Source: Brevundimonas pondensis (GTDB lineage Bacteria; Pseudomonadota; Alphaproteobacteria; Caulobacterales; Caulobacteraceae). Taken from it: a stretch of DNA of 64,000 nt. Position 1 is the first letter of the stretch, and each line of letters opens with the position of its first letter. The stretch lies in contig NZ_CP062006.1 of NCBI RefSeq assembly GCF_017487345.1, forward strand, positions 1,246,001 to 1,310,000, written 5' to 3'. The position numbers and the translations under genes were made by a program. Below, piece by piece: positions 47,435-58,908 of this stretch. Below the pieces are notes generated by a model that worked only from the letters and a program-made list of their open reading frames with translations, searched no databases and was not told the origin of the DNA.

Positions 47435-48058
47435 ATGTCGACAGTTCAGGGTTTTGATCTTCAGCGGGTCCAGAAACTGCGCAAGCTGGCTCTGCTGGGC
47501 GGCATCGTCGCCGTGGTGGCGCTGGCCTTCTTCACGCGGTCGATGGGCGGCGAGACGGCCCTGCATGAAGGGCTGGAGGCCTTTGGCCTGGCGCTGATCG
47601 CCGTCTGCATCGTCGGGCGGGCCTGGTGCGCGCTCTATATCGGCGGGCGCAAGAAGGCCGAGATTGTGGATCGCGGGCCCTATTCGATCAGCCGTAATCC
47701 GCTCTATGTCTTCAGCTTCATGGGGGCCTTCGGCGTGGGCGCCCAGACGGGCAGCGTGACCCTGGCGAGCCTGTTCCTGCTGCTGACGGTCGCGGTCTTC
47801 TACGCCACAGTGAAGCGAGAGGAGGCCTGGCTGACGGGGGCGTTTGGTCAGACCTATCTGGACTATTGCGCGCGGACGCCGCGCTTTGGGCCGGACTTCT
47901 CGAGGTGGCGGGATGCGGAATCGCTGGACGTGCGGCCGCGCTTTTTCCTGACGACGCTGCGTGACGGTCTGGTCTTCCTTTTGGCCGTGCCGCTGTTCGA
48001 GTCGGTGGAGCGGTTGCAGGACATCGGCTGGCTGTCGGCCCTGATCCATCTGCCGTGA
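47435..48058 (+). CDS. Isoprenylcysteine carboxyl methyltransferase family membrane protein
   Basis: A 207-aa, about five-helix membrane protein. VDRGPYSISRNPLYVFSFMGAFGVG and KREEAWLTGAFGQTYLDYCARTPRF match the ICMT/PEMT-like fold. Bacterial members are probably SAM-dependent methyltransferases, substrate unknown. ATG 47435 has a CGAGGA site. The next gene overlaps its stop. Confidence 0.85.
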   Translation: MSTVQGFDLQRVQKLRKLALLGGIVAVVALAFFTRSMGGETALHEGLEAFGLALIAVCIVGRAWCALYIGGRKKAEIVDRGPYSISRNPLYVFSFMGAFGVGAQTGSVTLASLFLLLTVAVFYATVKREEAWLTGAFGQTYLDYCARTPRFGPDFSRWRDAESLDVRPRFFLTTLRDGLVFLLAVPLFESVERLQDIGWLSALIHLP

Positions 48059-48621
48059 GCCGAGGTTTCGTGACCAGAGCGCATTTCGCCGCCGTTGCGG
48101 CCCTGGCTGGCCTGATGGCGCTGGCGGCCTGTGACCGGCCGGCAAGGGGGCCGGAGGAGCCGGCGGCGTCCAAGGCCTCTGCCTTCAGGCACGATCTGCC
48201 CGAGGACGTGTCCGGCTACTACATTCCGACCGAAGAGGTGCGGATCGACAACTGGCGGCTGCACCACGTCTTCATGGGGCAGGTTCCGGACTTCATCGCC
48301 TGGCGGGACGGCGAGCGACCGGCGGGCTTTGCGCCGGTGATGATCGAGTTCGAGGACATGGTCGGGCCGCCGCTGGAAAACGGGAACCGGCGTCGGCTGC
48401 GGCTGATTCCAGCGGCCTATGACGTGACCGAGAGCCGGGTGCGGGTTCAGGCCCTGTCGGGGGGGCTGGGCGCAGTCTCGTTCGATGGAAAGCTCGACCA
48501 AGGCGCGCTGGCGACGGCGCGGCGCAATCTGGGAGACAAGGGTGTCGTCCTGAAGGGGACGCTCAAGGTCGGAAACCGGACCTTTAACAACGTATCGATG
48601 CGGTGGTGGGCGGGGGACTGA
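48055..48621 (+). CDS. Lipoprotein of unknown function
   Basis: A 188-aa lipoprotein with a lipobox LAAC (C26). The mature part has SGYYIPTEEVRIDNWRLHHVFMG and LRLIPAAYDVTESRVRVQAL, without a family I recognise. The predicted fold is mainly beta. The start GTG overlaps the previous stop by four bases, so it is coupled to the methyltransferase-like gene. Confidence 0.7.
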   Translation: MSRGFVTRAHFAAVAALAGLMALAACDRPARGPEEPAASKASAFRHDLPEDVSGYYIPTEEVRIDNWRLHHVFMGQVPDFIAWRDGERPAGFAPVMIEFEDMVGPPLENGNRRRLRLIPAAYDVTESRVRVQALSGGLGAVSFDGKLDQGALATARRNLGDKGVVLKGTLKVGNRTFNNVSMRWWAGD

Positions 48622-48645
48622 TCCCCCGCCGCTGATACCGGCGCC

Positions 48646-49110
48646 TTAGGCGACGGTCGCCTTGACGATCTTGCCCGGCGCGCGGGGCGGCTCGCCCTTG
48701 GGCAGGGCGTCGACGTGGTCCATGCCTTCGATCACTTCGCCCCAGACGGTGTACTGGCCGTCCAGGAAGCGGGCGTCGTCGAAGCAGATGAAGAACTGCG
48801 AGTTGGCGCTGTCCGGGTTGGCGGTGCGGGCCATGGAGCAGACGCCGCGGACGTGCGGCTCCTTCGAGAATTCCTGCTTCAGGTTCGGCTTCTTCGAGCC
48901 CGAGGTGCCGGTGCCCGTCGGGTCGCCGCCCTGAGCCATGAAGCCCGGAATCACGCGGTGGAAGACCACGCCGTCGTAGAAGCCTTCCTTGGCCAGGTCG
49001 GTGATCTGCTTGACGTGGTTCGGCGCCAGGTCGTCGCGCAGCTTGATGACGACGTTGCGGTCTTCGCCGTCGCCGGTGTCCAGGGTGAAGGTCAGGGTTT
49101 GGTCGGCCAT
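48646..49110 (-). CDS. Cyclophilin-type peptidyl-prolyl cis-trans isomerase
   Basis: A 154-aa cyclophilin: YDGVVFHRVIPGFMAQGGDPTGTGTSGSK, MARTANPDSANSQFFICF and YTVWGEVIEGMDHVDAL. The active-site R in FHRVI and catalytic residues of QFFI are kept. No signal peptide, so cytoplasmic. It catalyses proline isomerisation in folding proteins. Confidence 0.94.
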   Translation of the reverse strand: MADQTLTFTLDTGDGEDRNVVIKLRDDLAPNHVKQITDLAKEGFYDGVVFHRVIPGFMAQGGDPTGTGTSGSKKPNLKQEFSKEPHVRGVCSMARTANPDSANSQFFICFDDARFLDGQYTVWGEVIEGMDHVDALPKGEPPRAPGKIVKATVA

Positions 49111-49189
49111 GGGGCTCTCCTTGGGGTGTGCGGACTAGAATTGTGCGCGGGTCATAGCGGCTGAACGCTGTCACGGCTATGTGGGAAGC

Positions 49190-49912
49190 ATGACTGACGA
49201 CGAAAAGCCCTCTGACAAGCCGCCGGAACGCCGCCGGATGGTTCGCCCGCCCACGGGCGGCACCGCCGCTGGGCGCGGCCTGGGCCAGAAGATCAAGACT
49301 GCCGACAAGAAGTCGATGTCGAGCCAGCAGTGGATCAAGCGCCAGCTGTCGGACAAGTGGTCCGAGCGTGCGCGGGCCGAGGGCTGGCGCAGCCGCGCGG
49401 CCTTCAAGCTGATCGAGATCGACGACCGATTCCGCCTGATCAGGAAGGGCTCGCGGGTCATCGACCTGGGCGCGGCGCCGGGCGGCTGGATTCAGGTGGC
49501 CCTGGATCGCGGCGCGACGGCGGTGGCGGGCGTCGACCTGTTGATGATCGAACCGATTCCCGGCGCGACCCTGATTCAGGCCGACTTCACCCATCCGGGC
49601 GTGGACCAGCAACTGATCGACGCCATTGGCGGGCGACCGGACCTGGTGCTGTCGGACATGGCGCACAACACCGTGGGCCACCGTCAGACGGACCACCTGA
49701 AGATCATCGCCCTGATCGAGATCGCCGCTGACTTCGCCATCCGCACGCTGAAGCCGGGCGGGAATTTCGTATCCAAGAACTTCCAGGGCGGCGACGCCGG
49801 GGGCGTGCTTGCCCGTCTGCGCGAAGAGTTCGAGACGGTGAAATACGTGAAGCCGGATTCGAGCCGCAAGGGCAGCGCCGAGGTGTTTCTGGTGGCGCTG
49901 AACAAACGGTAG
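49190..49912 (+). CDS. rlmE: 23S rRNA (uridine(2552)-2'-O)-methyltransferase
   Basis: A 240-aa FtsJ/RlmE methyltransferase: SRAAFKLIEIDDRF, motif I LGAAPGGWIQVAL, LVLSDMAHNTVGHRQTDH and GGNFVSKNFQGGD, giving the K-D-K-E tetrad. The N-terminal ~45 residues are a basic/proline-rich extension. It modifies U2552 of 23S rRNA. ATG 49190 preferred over GTG 49181 as the ribosome site is weak for both. Confidence 0.93.
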   Translation: MTDDEKPSDKPPERRRMVRPPTGGTAAGRGLGQKIKTADKKSMSSQQWIKRQLSDKWSERARAEGWRSRAAFKLIEIDDRFRLIRKGSRVIDLGAAPGGWIQVALDRGATAVAGVDLLMIEPIPGATLIQADFTHPGVDQQLIDAIGGRPDLVLSDMAHNTVGHRQTDHLKIIALIEIAADFAIRTLKPGGNFVSKNFQGGDAGGVLARLREEFETVKYVKPDSSRKGSAEVFLVALNKR

Positions 49913-49981
49913 AATTGGCCTTTCCGGTCTGTCGTGGTCTTGTAGCTGGTGTCGCACCGCCGTGGCGGGATGGAGCCGGAC

Positions 49982-51007
49982 ATGATCACTGAAATGATCG
50001 CCGCCTTGATCTTGACCGGGGCCGTGAACGAGCAGGCGTCGGCTGTTCCGGTTTCGGAGCTGCGCGGCTTGAGCGTGGCCGGTGCGGCGATGCGGCTGGG
50101 GGCGGCGCGTGATCCTGCGCCGGCCATCAGCATGGTCGGACCGCGTGGGCGGGTCGATGTCTATCCGGTGCAGGCATTGACGCCGACAGCGCCCAATCGC
50201 GGGGTCTGCGAGGCCCGGCTGGTTCCGCCCGAACGGGCCGACGATTCCGTTCAGCTCTATGGACCGAACGCCTGGGCCGGGGCCTATCCGCGCACAGCCG
50301 CCATCTATGTGGTTGCGCGCGACGGCAGGGTGGTCGAGGTGCTCAATCCGCTGATGCGCTCTCAGCCACCGCGCGCCCAAGGTGAAAGCGCCGAGCGCTA
50401 CACAAGGCGACTGATGCTGAAGGATCGCGATCCCTGGCTGTCGGTTGCGCCCGGCCGTCTGCCGCTGTCGGATCTGGACGGCTTTCTGGAGCGACGTCCT
50501 GATCTTGCAGCGCCCGCCGAGGCGGTGGTGAAGCGGGCCTGTCGCACGGCGCCGACTATTCTTGCGGAACCCCGAACAGATACGACGGGCGTGCTGCAAG
50601 GGTTGGCGTTGCTGCCCTTCGCCTGGCGTCTGCCGGCCCTGAACGAGCAGCGCCGCGAGGCCCAGGTCCGGGGGGCGGCCCTGTTCGCGCGGATGAGGTT
50701 GGGGGAGGCCGTCCCGGGGGGCGGCGCCCGTTTCGCGGCCGAGAACCCCGGTGTGCGCCGCTATGCCGATGCCGAAGACCCGACCTATGAGGTGTTGTCG
50801 ATCGACATGGGGGCGGATGCCAGCAACAATCTGGCGCGTATGAACGCCGCCGCTCTGGTCGGTTTGCGCGATGGGCGAGTGGTATGGCTGGCCGATGGCG
50901 GGGCGGCCGCCGGCCTGGGCCTGTTGACCGCGATGTGCGTGGACCGATCGCGGCAAGCGACCAACCATCGGCCGGGCTGCACCGATACGGGCTACTTCTA
51001 CCCCTGA
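49982..51007 (+). CDS. Conserved hypothetical protein, probably exported
   Basis: A 341-aa protein with a short hydrophobic N-terminus (MITEMIAALILTGAVNEQASA), consistent with a weak signal peptide. The mature part includes RGVCEARLVPPERADD, AAIYVVARDGRVVEVLNPL and a C-terminal MCVDRSRQATNHRPGCTDTGYFYP with two Cys. No family recognised. ATG 49982 is chosen by a GGAG at 49972-49975; an in-frame ATG at 49970 is possible. Confidence 0.6.
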   Translation: MITEMIAALILTGAVNEQASAVPVSELRGLSVAGAAMRLGAARDPAPAISMVGPRGRVDVYPVQALTPTAPNRGVCEARLVPPERADDSVQLYGPNAWAGAYPRTAAIYVVARDGRVVEVLNPLMRSQPPRAQGESAERYTRRLMLKDRDPWLSVAPGRLPLSDLDGFLERRPDLAAPAEAVVKRACRTAPTILAEPRTDTTGVLQGLALLPFAWRLPALNEQRREAQVRGAALFARMRLGEAVPGGGARFAAENPGVRRYADAEDPTYEVLSIDMGADASNNLARMNAAALVGLRDGRVVWLADGGAAAGLGLLTAMCVDRSRQATNHRPGCTDTGYFYP

Positions 51008-51031
51008 GCCGCTCCAGCGCGGCGACGAAGA

Positions 51032-53175
<2,144 letters not shown>

Positions 53176-53184
53176 TCCCCTGAT

Positions 53185-53216
53185 CCGCTCCCGGTCTTCG
53201 GATCGGGAGCGGTTTC
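53185..53216 (+). terminator. Rho-independent terminator of guaB
   Basis: CCGCTCCCG pairs with CGGGAGCGG around loop GTCTTCGGAT, followed by TTTCG. Ten bases after the guaB stop codon. Confidence 0.8.
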
Positions 53217-53240
53217 GTATTTGAGCCGGGAGGGCAGGGC

Positions 53241-53633
53241 GTGACGATTGAACTGATTTATCTGGCGGCGACGTTGATCCTGGCCCTGGCGCAGGTTCTG
53301 CTCCCGGCGGGGATCAGGGAACTGGAGTTCGGTCTGGTCTGGGGCACAGGGTCACGCGATCACACGCCGGTTTCGAAGAACCTGATCCTCGGTCGCCTCG
53401 AAAGGGCCAAGGCCAATCTCTATGAGACCCTTCCGCTGTTCATCGGCGCTGTCCTGATCGCCCATGTCACGGGCGCGGAGAGCGCCCTGACCCTGTGGGG
53501 AGCCGCCCTCTATTTCTGGGCGCGCCTCGCCTATATTCCGCTCTACGCCCTGGGCGTGCCCGTTGTCCGGTCGCTGGTCTGGATCGTCTCTCTGGTGGGA
53601 CTGATCCTGGTCCTTACGGCCCTTTTCATCTGA
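53241..53633 (+). CDS. MAPEG family membrane protein
   Basis: A 130-aa, four-helix protein with an RLERAKANLYETLPLFIG segment, the characteristic motif of bacterial MAPEG proteins, and ALYFWARLAYIPLYALGVPVVRSLVW. These are usually glutathione-dependent membrane enzymes. The start is a GTG after a GGGAGG site. It is followed after 12 bp by the rRNA methyltransferase. Confidence 0.85.
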   Translation: MTIELIYLAATLILALAQVLLPAGIRELEFGLVWGTGSRDHTPVSKNLILGRLERAKANLYETLPLFIGAVLIAHVTGAESALTLWGAALYFWARLAYIPLYALGVPVVRSLVWIVSLVGLILVLTALFI

Positions 53634-53645
53634 TCCGAGACCCGA

Positions 53646-55073
53646 TTGACCCCTGCAGCCCGCCTCGCCGCCGCCGCCTCCGTCCTCGACAGCATCGCCC
53701 ACAGCCGCCAGCCGGCCGAGGTGGTGCTGAAGGCCTGGGGCGCCGCCAACCGCTATGCGGGGTCGAAGGATCGTCGCGCCATCGCCGACCGCGTTTACAA
53801 GGTCATCCGCGCCCGTGGGCGTCTGGTCTGGGCCATGGGCGGGCGTGAAGACGGCCGCGCCCTGGTCATCGGCTCGCTGTCGCTGATCGACGGCCTGCCG
53901 CTGGACGAGATCGAGGCCCTGCACTCGGGCGACGGCTATGGCCCGCGTCCGCTGTCGAAGCAGGAGCGCGGCCGCATCACCTCGGCGCCGGGCGAGTTGC
54001 CGGGCTGGGTCGCCGCGGGCCTGCCCGAGTTCGTGGTCGAGGACTTCAAGATCACCTTCGGCGACCGCTGGACCGCAGAGGCCCACGAGCTGATGGCGCC
54101 GCGCGCGCCCATCGACCTGCGCGTCAACCTGGCCAAGACGACGGTCGAGGGTGTCGAGGCGGAACTGGCTGAGGCCGGTCTGTCGCCGACGCGCACGCCG
54201 TGGTCGGCCGCGGGTCTGCGTCTGTCGGCCGAGCCGCCGCCGAACGTTCAGGCGCTGGAGGCCTTCAAGCAGGGCCATATCGAAATTCAGGACGAAGGCA
54301 GTCAGGTCGCCTGCTGGCTGACGGGCGTTCAGCCCGGCATGACCGTCGTCGACTACTGCGCCGGCGGCGGGGGCAAGACCCTGGGCCTGGCTATGCTGGG
54401 ACAGCCGGTGGCGACCAAGGCCGCCGTGGCCGAGGCGCCCGCCGCCCCGGTCGCCGTCTGGTCGCCGGTCGGCGGGGACGGGCAGGGGGCTGTGGTCCAG
54501 CCCAAGCCCAAGGCCAAGCCGGTTGTCGAAAGCGGCATCCGCCTGTTCGCCTATGACGTGGTGCAGAAGCGCCTGGACAACATCCGTCCGCGCCTGGCGC
54601 GCGCCGGGGTGTCCGCCGACCTGCGCCTGCTGGGCCAGAACGGCGGGGGCGTGGAGGATCTGGTGCGTCAGGCCGACGTGGTGCTGGTCGACGCCCCGTG
54701 CAGCGGTTCGGGCACCTGGCGTCGTCGTCCCGAGGACGCCTGGCGTCTGAAGCCCGCCGAGATCGAGCGCCTGCACGCCCTGCAGGTCCAGATCCTGGGC
54801 CGGGCCGCCGAGCTGGTGAAGCCGGGCGGGCGTCTGGTCTTCGTCACCTGTTCCATGCTGCGCGGCGAGAACGAGGCCACGGCCGACGCCTTCGAGGAAA
54901 ACAACCCCGCCTTCAGCCCGCTCCCGGTGGTCGAGGCCCTGAAGGCGGCGAACCTGACCGACGCGGCGCGCGAGCGTCTGGGCGCCCTGGCCGAGGGTCA
55001 TCGCCTGCGCCTGTCGCCGGCCTCGACCGGCACCGACGGCTTCTTCGCCGCCGTCTATGAGCGGACGGCATGA
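53646..55073 (+). CDS. RsmB-like rRNA (cytosine-C5) methyltransferase with an unusual insertion
   Basis: A 475-aa protein. An N-terminal NusB/RsmB-like domain (about 1-150) leads to a SAM-binding fold with motif I VDYCAGGGGKTLGLAM (235-250), catalytic cysteines C352 in DAPCSGSGTWRRRPE and C402 in FVTCSML. Between motif I and the next strand (FAYDV, 301-305) about 47 Ala/Pro-rich residues (251-297) are inserted. Start is a TTG at 53646 with a weak ribosome site. Confidence 0.87.
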   Translation: MTPAARLAAAASVLDSIAHSRQPAEVVLKAWGAANRYAGSKDRRAIADRVYKVIRARGRLVWAMGGREDGRALVIGSLSLIDGLPLDEIEALHSGDGYGPRPLSKQERGRITSAPGELPGWVAAGLPEFVVEDFKITFGDRWTAEAHELMAPRAPIDLRVNLAKTTVEGVEAELAEAGLSPTRTPWSAAGLRLSAEPPPNVQALEAFKQGHIEIQDEGSQVACWLTGVQPGMTVVDYCAGGGGKTLGLAMLGQPVATKAAVAEAPAAPVAVWSPVGGDGQGAVVQPKPKAKPVVESGIRLFAYDVVQKRLDNIRPRLARAGVSADLRLLGQNGGGVEDLVRQADVVLVDAPCSGSGTWRRRPEDAWRLKPAEIERLHALQVQILGRAAELVKPGGRLVFVTCSMLRGENEATADAFEENNPAFSPLPVVEALKAANLTDAARERLGALAEGHRLRLSPASTGTDGFFAAVYERTA

Positions 55074-55804
55074 GCGACGGGCGCTCAGAAGACATCTACG
55101 GCCTGACGGTCCTGCCCGTCATGGCGGCGCCGGCGGAATACGGCGCGGCCCTGCGGGCGCGGATCACGCCCCTGATGACCGGCATTGGTCCGGTTGAGGG
55201 GGCTATCGCCCTGACCGCCGCCCTGACGCGGCTGGAAGCAGACGACGCCCTGCCGGACCTGATCGTCTCGCTGGGCTCGTGCGGATCGCGTGATCTGGAG
55301 CATGCGGCGGTCTATCAGGCCTCGTCTGTCAGCTATCGCGACATGGACGCCAGTCCGCTGGGGTTCGAGAAGGGCCGGACGCCGCTGCTGGAGCTGCCCG
55401 CCGTCCTGCCTCTGCCTTGCCCCATTCCCGGCGTGCCGGTCGCGACCCTGTCGACCGGCGCCAATGTCGTCTCGGGCGCCGCTTATGACGCCATCGACGC
55501 CGAGATGGTGGATATGGAGACCTTCGCTCTGCTGCGCGTGGCCCAGACCTTTGGGGTGCCTCTGGTCGCCCTGCGCGGGGTCAGCGATGGCAAGAGCGAG
55601 CTGACGAAACTGGAGGACTGGACCTCCACCCTGCATCTGGTCGACGCCAATCTGGCCGAGGCCTGGGACCGTCTGGCCGAGGTGCTGACGACGCAGGGCC
55701 TGGCCGCATTGGCCGATGTCCCGGCTTCGCGACTTGATCCCGACGTCTTCACCCGTCAAGAACCCGCCCCATCAACGCCCGCTTCGGATTCTGAGCCCTC
55801 ATGA
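55070..55804 (+). CDS. 5'-methylthioadenosine/S-adenosylhomocysteine nucleosidase-like protein
   Basis: A 244-aa phosphorylase/hydrolase-fold enzyme: [43 protein letters not shown], and [15 protein letters not shown] with the catalytic Glu, then LRGVSDGK carrying the catalytic Asp. The order matches MTA/SAH nucleosidases, though the sequence is divergent in the N-terminal third. The ATG overlaps the upstream gene stop and the tail overlaps guaA by 4 bp. Confidence 0.8.
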   Translation: MSDGRSEDIYGLTVLPVMAAPAEYGAALRARITPLMTGIGPVEGAIALTAALTRLEADDALPDLIVSLGSCGSRDLEHAAVYQASSVSYRDMDASPLGFEKGRTPLLELPAVLPLPCPIPGVPVATLSTGANVVSGAAYDAIDAEMVDMETFALLRVAQTFGVPLVALRGVSDGKSELTKLEDWTSTLHLVDANLAEAWDRLAEVLTTQGLAALADVPASRLDPDVFTRQEPAPSTPASDSEPS

Positions 55805-57363
55805 CCGCGCCCCATACGCATGAAGCCGTTCTCATCGTCGATTTCGGCAGTCAGGTGACCCAGCTGATCGCGCGTCGCCTGCGCGAAGCCGGCGTCTATT
55901 GCGAGATCCACCCCTTCAACAAGGCGGGCGAGGCGCTGAAGGCGGTGTCGCCCAAGGCCATCATCCTGTCGGGCGGTCCCAACTCCACCACCGACGCCGA
56001 CAGCCCCAAGGCTGATCACGCCCTGTTCGAGGCGGGCGTGCCGGTGCTGGGCATCTGCTACGGCGAGCAGACCATTTGCGCCGAGCTGGGCGGCAAGGTC
56101 GAGAGCGGCCACCATCGCGAGTTCGGCCGCGCCGAGATCGTCATCACCCGCGAGAGCCCGCTGTTCGCCGGCATCGGCGCCGTCGATCACCGCGAGACCG
56201 TGTGGATGAGCCACGGCGACCGCGTCACCGCCATCCCCGAAGGCTTCCACGTCATCGCCACCTCGGAAGGCGCGCCCTACGCCGCCATCGCCAATGAGGA
56301 GCGCAAGATATACGGCGTGCAGTTCCACCCGGAGGTGATGCACACCCCCCGCGGCGCCGTGATCCTGAAGAACTTCACCCACGGCATCGCCGGCCTGACC
56401 GGCGACTGGACCATGGCCGCCTATCGCGATGAGCAGATCGCCAAGATCCGCGAGCAGGTCGGCTCGGCCAAGGTGGTCTGCGGCCTGTCGGGCGGCGTGG
56501 ACAGCTCTGTCGCCGCCGTCCTGATCCACGAGGCTATCGGCGATCAGCTGACCTGCGTCTTCGTGGACACCGGCCTGCTGCGCAAGGACGAGGCCAAGCA
56601 GGTCACGGAACTGTTCCGCGAGCACTATAACATTCCGCTGGTTCACGTTGATGCGTCGAAGGAATTCCTCGGCGAGCTGGCCGGGATTTCGGACCCGGAA
56701 ACCAAGCGCAAGACCATCGGCCGCGTCTTCATCGAGATCTTCGACCGCGAGGCCGCCAAGATCGAAGGCGCCGAGTTCCTGGCGCAAGGCACCCTCTATC
56801 CCGACGTGATCGAGAGCGTCTCGGCCTCGGGCGGCCCGTCGGCGGTGATCAAGAGCCACCATAACGTCGGCGGCCTGCCGGACTTCATGAAGCTGAAGCT
56901 GGTCGAGCCGCTGCGCGAACTGTTCAAGGACGAGGTCCGCGCCCTGGGCCGCGAACTGGGCCTGACCGACGCCTTCGTCGGCCGCCACCCCTTCCCGGGG
57001 CCGGGCCTGGCCATCCGCATCCCCGGCGAGATCACGCCGGAAGCGGTCGCGACCCTGCAGGACGCGGACGCCATCTATCTGGAAGAAATCCGCAAGGCCG
57101 GCCTCTACGACGACATCTGGCAGGCCTTCGCTGTCCTGCTGCCGGTCAAGACGGTCGGCGTCATGGGCGACGCCCGGACCTATGAAAAGGTTCTGGCCCT
57201 GCGCGCCGTCACCTCGACCGACGGTATGACCGCCGACTTCTACCAGTTCCCCTGGGACATCCTGGCCAAGACCGCCACGCGCATCATCAACGAGGTCCGC
57301 GGCGTCAACCGCGTCGTCTACGACGTCACCTCCAAGCCCCCCGGCACCATCGAGTGGGAATAA
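55801..57363 (+). CDS. guaA: GMP synthase (glutamine-hydrolysing)
   Basis: A 520-aa bifunctional enzyme. The GATase triad is C86 (GICYGEQ), H176 and E178 (FHPEVM). The ATP-PP loop is S230-GGVDSS. It aminates XMP to GMP. Its last codons, ATC GAG TGG GAA then TAA, overlap the left attachment repeat of the integrated element at 57349. The stop codon appears to have changed from TGA to TAA on insertion (the right repeat still reads TGA). Confidence 0.97.
   Translation: MTAPHTHEAVLIVDFGSQVTQLIARRLREAGVYCEIHPFNKAGEALKAVSPKAIILSGGPNSTTDADSPKADHALFEAGVPVLGICYGEQTICAELGGKVESGHHREFGRAEIVITRESPLFAGIGAVDHRETVWMSHGDRVTAIPEGFHVIATSEGAPYAAIANEERKIYGVQFHPEVMHTPRGAVILKNFTHGIAGLTGDWTMAAYRDEQIAKIREQVGSAKVVCGLSGGVDSSVAAVLIHEAIGDQLTCVFVDTGLLRKDEAKQVTELFREHYNIPLVHVDASKEFLGELAGISDPETKRKTIGRVFIEIFDREAAKIEGAEFLAQGTLYPDVIESVSASGGPSAVIKSHHNVGGLPDFMKLKLVEPLRELFKDEVRALGRELGLTDAFVGRHPFPGPGLAIRIPGEITPEAVATLQDADAIYLEEIRKAGLYDDIWQAFAVLLPVKTVGVMGDARTYEKVLALRAVTSTDGMTADFYQFPWDILAKTATRIINEVRGVNRVVYDVTSKPPGTIEWE
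57349..57361 (+). repeat. Left attachment repeat (attL core), within the guaA 3' end
   Basis: ATCGAGTGGGAAT, codons for I-E-W-E plus the first stop-codon base of guaA. Identical to 61625-61637 in the same orientation. Beyond the 13 bases the flanks keep further similarity (A/G, AT, T/C, C). Confidence 0.85.
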
Positions 57364-57438
57364 TTCAGGCCTTTCGGAAGCTTTCGGTATCGCTTCCGAA
57401 GACGCCTATAAGTCACTGACGTAAAAGTGAATTTTGAC

Positions 57439-57474
57439 GAGACCCTTCGAAGCCTTTCGGAGGGTCTCTTTTTT
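57439..57474 (+). terminator. Rho-independent terminator carried by the element, after guaA
   Basis: GAGACCCT and AGGGTCTC form a perfect 8-bp stem with a 14-base loop, followed by a six-base T run. It lies inside the element, so it replaces the original guaA terminator now beyond the right repeat (61676-61711). Confidence 0.85.
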
Positions 57475-57491
57475 GTGATGACGGCTTTCCT

Positions 57492-57726
57492 GACGGTCTC
57501 ACGTCCGTTGCCTCAGCCGCCCCTGATTCATACCGTCACCCCATCAAGGGCGTCCTGACGGTTTTTTTTTCGAAACAAGTTGCTGAATTGTTTGCGAAAA
57601 ATGACCGTCGAGGCCCCCGAAAACGCCTGACGGTCTTTTGGAAGGGGAAATGGCATGCTTACCGACGCAGAACTGAGGAATACGCGAGGAAAATCAAAGG
57701 CATATAAAAAGACCGACAGAGACGGT
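57492..57726. repeat. Cluster of GACGGT motifs before and in the integrase start
   Basis: The hexamer occurs at 57492, 57557, 57629 and 57721 on the plus strand and at 57532 and 57604 on the minus strand (ACCGTC). Most are preceded by CT or T (CTGACGGT). Six copies in about 235 bp is far above chance. Position beside the integrase start fits arm-type integrase sites or autoregulatory operators. Confidence 0.6.
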
Positions 57727-58908
57727 CTTTACGTGCTCGTAACACCGTCAGGAGGCATCGCGTTCAAGTACGACTACCGCTTCAACGGGCGGCGCGAGAC
57801 GGTCACTTTCGGGTCCTACGGCCTGACCGGCCTGTCGCTCGCCAAGGCACGGGAGAAGCTCATCGACGCCAAGCGGATGATCGCGGAAGGCGTGTCGCCG
57901 GCTCTGGAAAAGCAGCGCGCCAAGAGGCGGCTCCGGGAAGCCCGCGACTTCGCCCATGTGGCGCAGAAGTGGATGGACGAGGCGCCCATGGCGGACAGCA
58001 CGCGCAACATGCGGCGGTCCATCTTCAACCGGGAGGTCCTGCCGCAATGGCGCAACCGGCTGCTGACCGAGATCACGCCGGACGACCTGCGGGCCCACTG
58101 CAAGTCCATCGTGGAGCGGGGCGCTCCGGCGACAGCCATCCATGTCCGGGACATCGTCAAACAGATCTATGCCTGGGCCATTCTTCACGGCGAGAAAATC
58201 GACAATCCGGCCGACGGCGTGGCGCCGGCTGCGATCGCGCGTTTCCGTCCCCGCGACAGGTCGCTGTCGCCGTCCGAGATCCGGATCATGCTCGGGTTGC
58301 TGGGGGAGGTGGCCACACTGCCGACAATCCGCCTGGGCCTGAAGTTCATCCTGCTGAGCATGGTCCGCAAGAGCGAGTTGCAGGACGGGACCTGGGACGA
58401 GGTGGATTTCGAGAACGCGGTCTGGTCCATCCCGAAGGAACGGATGAAGCGGTCGCGGCCGCACAACGTCTATCTGTCCAGCCAGATGCTCGACATCCTG
58501 GTGGCCCTGAAGACCTGTTCCGGTAACTCCCGCTACATCCTGCCGTCGCGCTACGACGCCGACGCGCCTATGTCGCGGGCCACCTTCAACCGGGTGACCA
58601 TGGCCATCGCTGAGCGCGCCCGCGACCAGAACCTGCCGCTGGAGCCCTTCACGGTCCACGACCTGCGCAGGACGGCCTCGACCCTGCTGCACGAGATGGG
58701 CTTCAACTCGGACTGGATCGAGAAGTGTCTCGCTCATGAGGAGCGGTCATCGCGGGGCGTCTACAACAAGGCGGAGTTCGAGGCGCAGCGGCGCCACATG
58801 GCGCAGGAATGGTCGAACGCCGTCGACGCCTGGGAAGCGGGCCGGTCATGGACCCCCGCGCTCTCTATCCCTGAAACGGAAGGACCCCGTTTCGATCCGC
58901 GTCCCTGA
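57655..58908 (+). CDS. Tyrosine-type integrase (P4/DUF4102 type)
   Basis: A 417-aa recombinase, MLTDAELRNTRGKSKAYKKTDRDGLYVLVTPSGG at the start (arm-type DNA-binding DUF4102 domain), core-binding domain (about 95-190), and catalytic domain with R238, H335-x-x-R338 (VHDLRR), H361 and the nucleophile Y370 (RGVYNKAEF). All catalytic residues are present, so it should be active. It reads away from guaA, 300 bp from the attachment site. Confidence 0.94.
   Translation: MLTDAELRNTRGKSKAYKKTDRDGLYVLVTPSGGIAFKYDYRFNGRRETVTFGSYGLTGLSLAKAREKLIDAKRMIAEGVSPALEKQRAKRRLREARDFAHVAQKWMDEAPMADSTRNMRRSIFNREVLPQWRNRLLTEITPDDLRAHCKSIVERGAPATAIHVRDIVKQIYAWAILHGEKIDNPADGVAPAAIARFRPRDRSLSPSEIRIMLGLLGEVATLPTIRLGLKFILLSMVRKSELQDGTWDEVDFENAVWSIPKERMKRSRPHNVYLSSQMLDILVALKTCSGNSRYILPSRYDADAPMSRATFNRVTMAIAERARDQNLPLEPFTVHDLRRTASTLLHEMGFNSDWIEKCLAHEERSSRGVYNKAEFEAQRRHMAQEWSNAVDAWEAGRSWTPALSIPETEGPRFDPRP

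Noticed and set aside
48584..50968. 794-codon minus frame spanning the cyclophilin, rlmE and hypothetical genes
   Set aside because: It runs across three genes with clear conserved motifs in other frames, so it is an artefact of GC-rich sequence.
57373..57400. TTCGGAAG...CTTCCGAA inverted repeat after guaA as a terminator
   Set aside because: The arms are 12 bp apart and there is no T tract; the hairpin at 57439 is much stronger. It could be a recombinase site, which is unproven.
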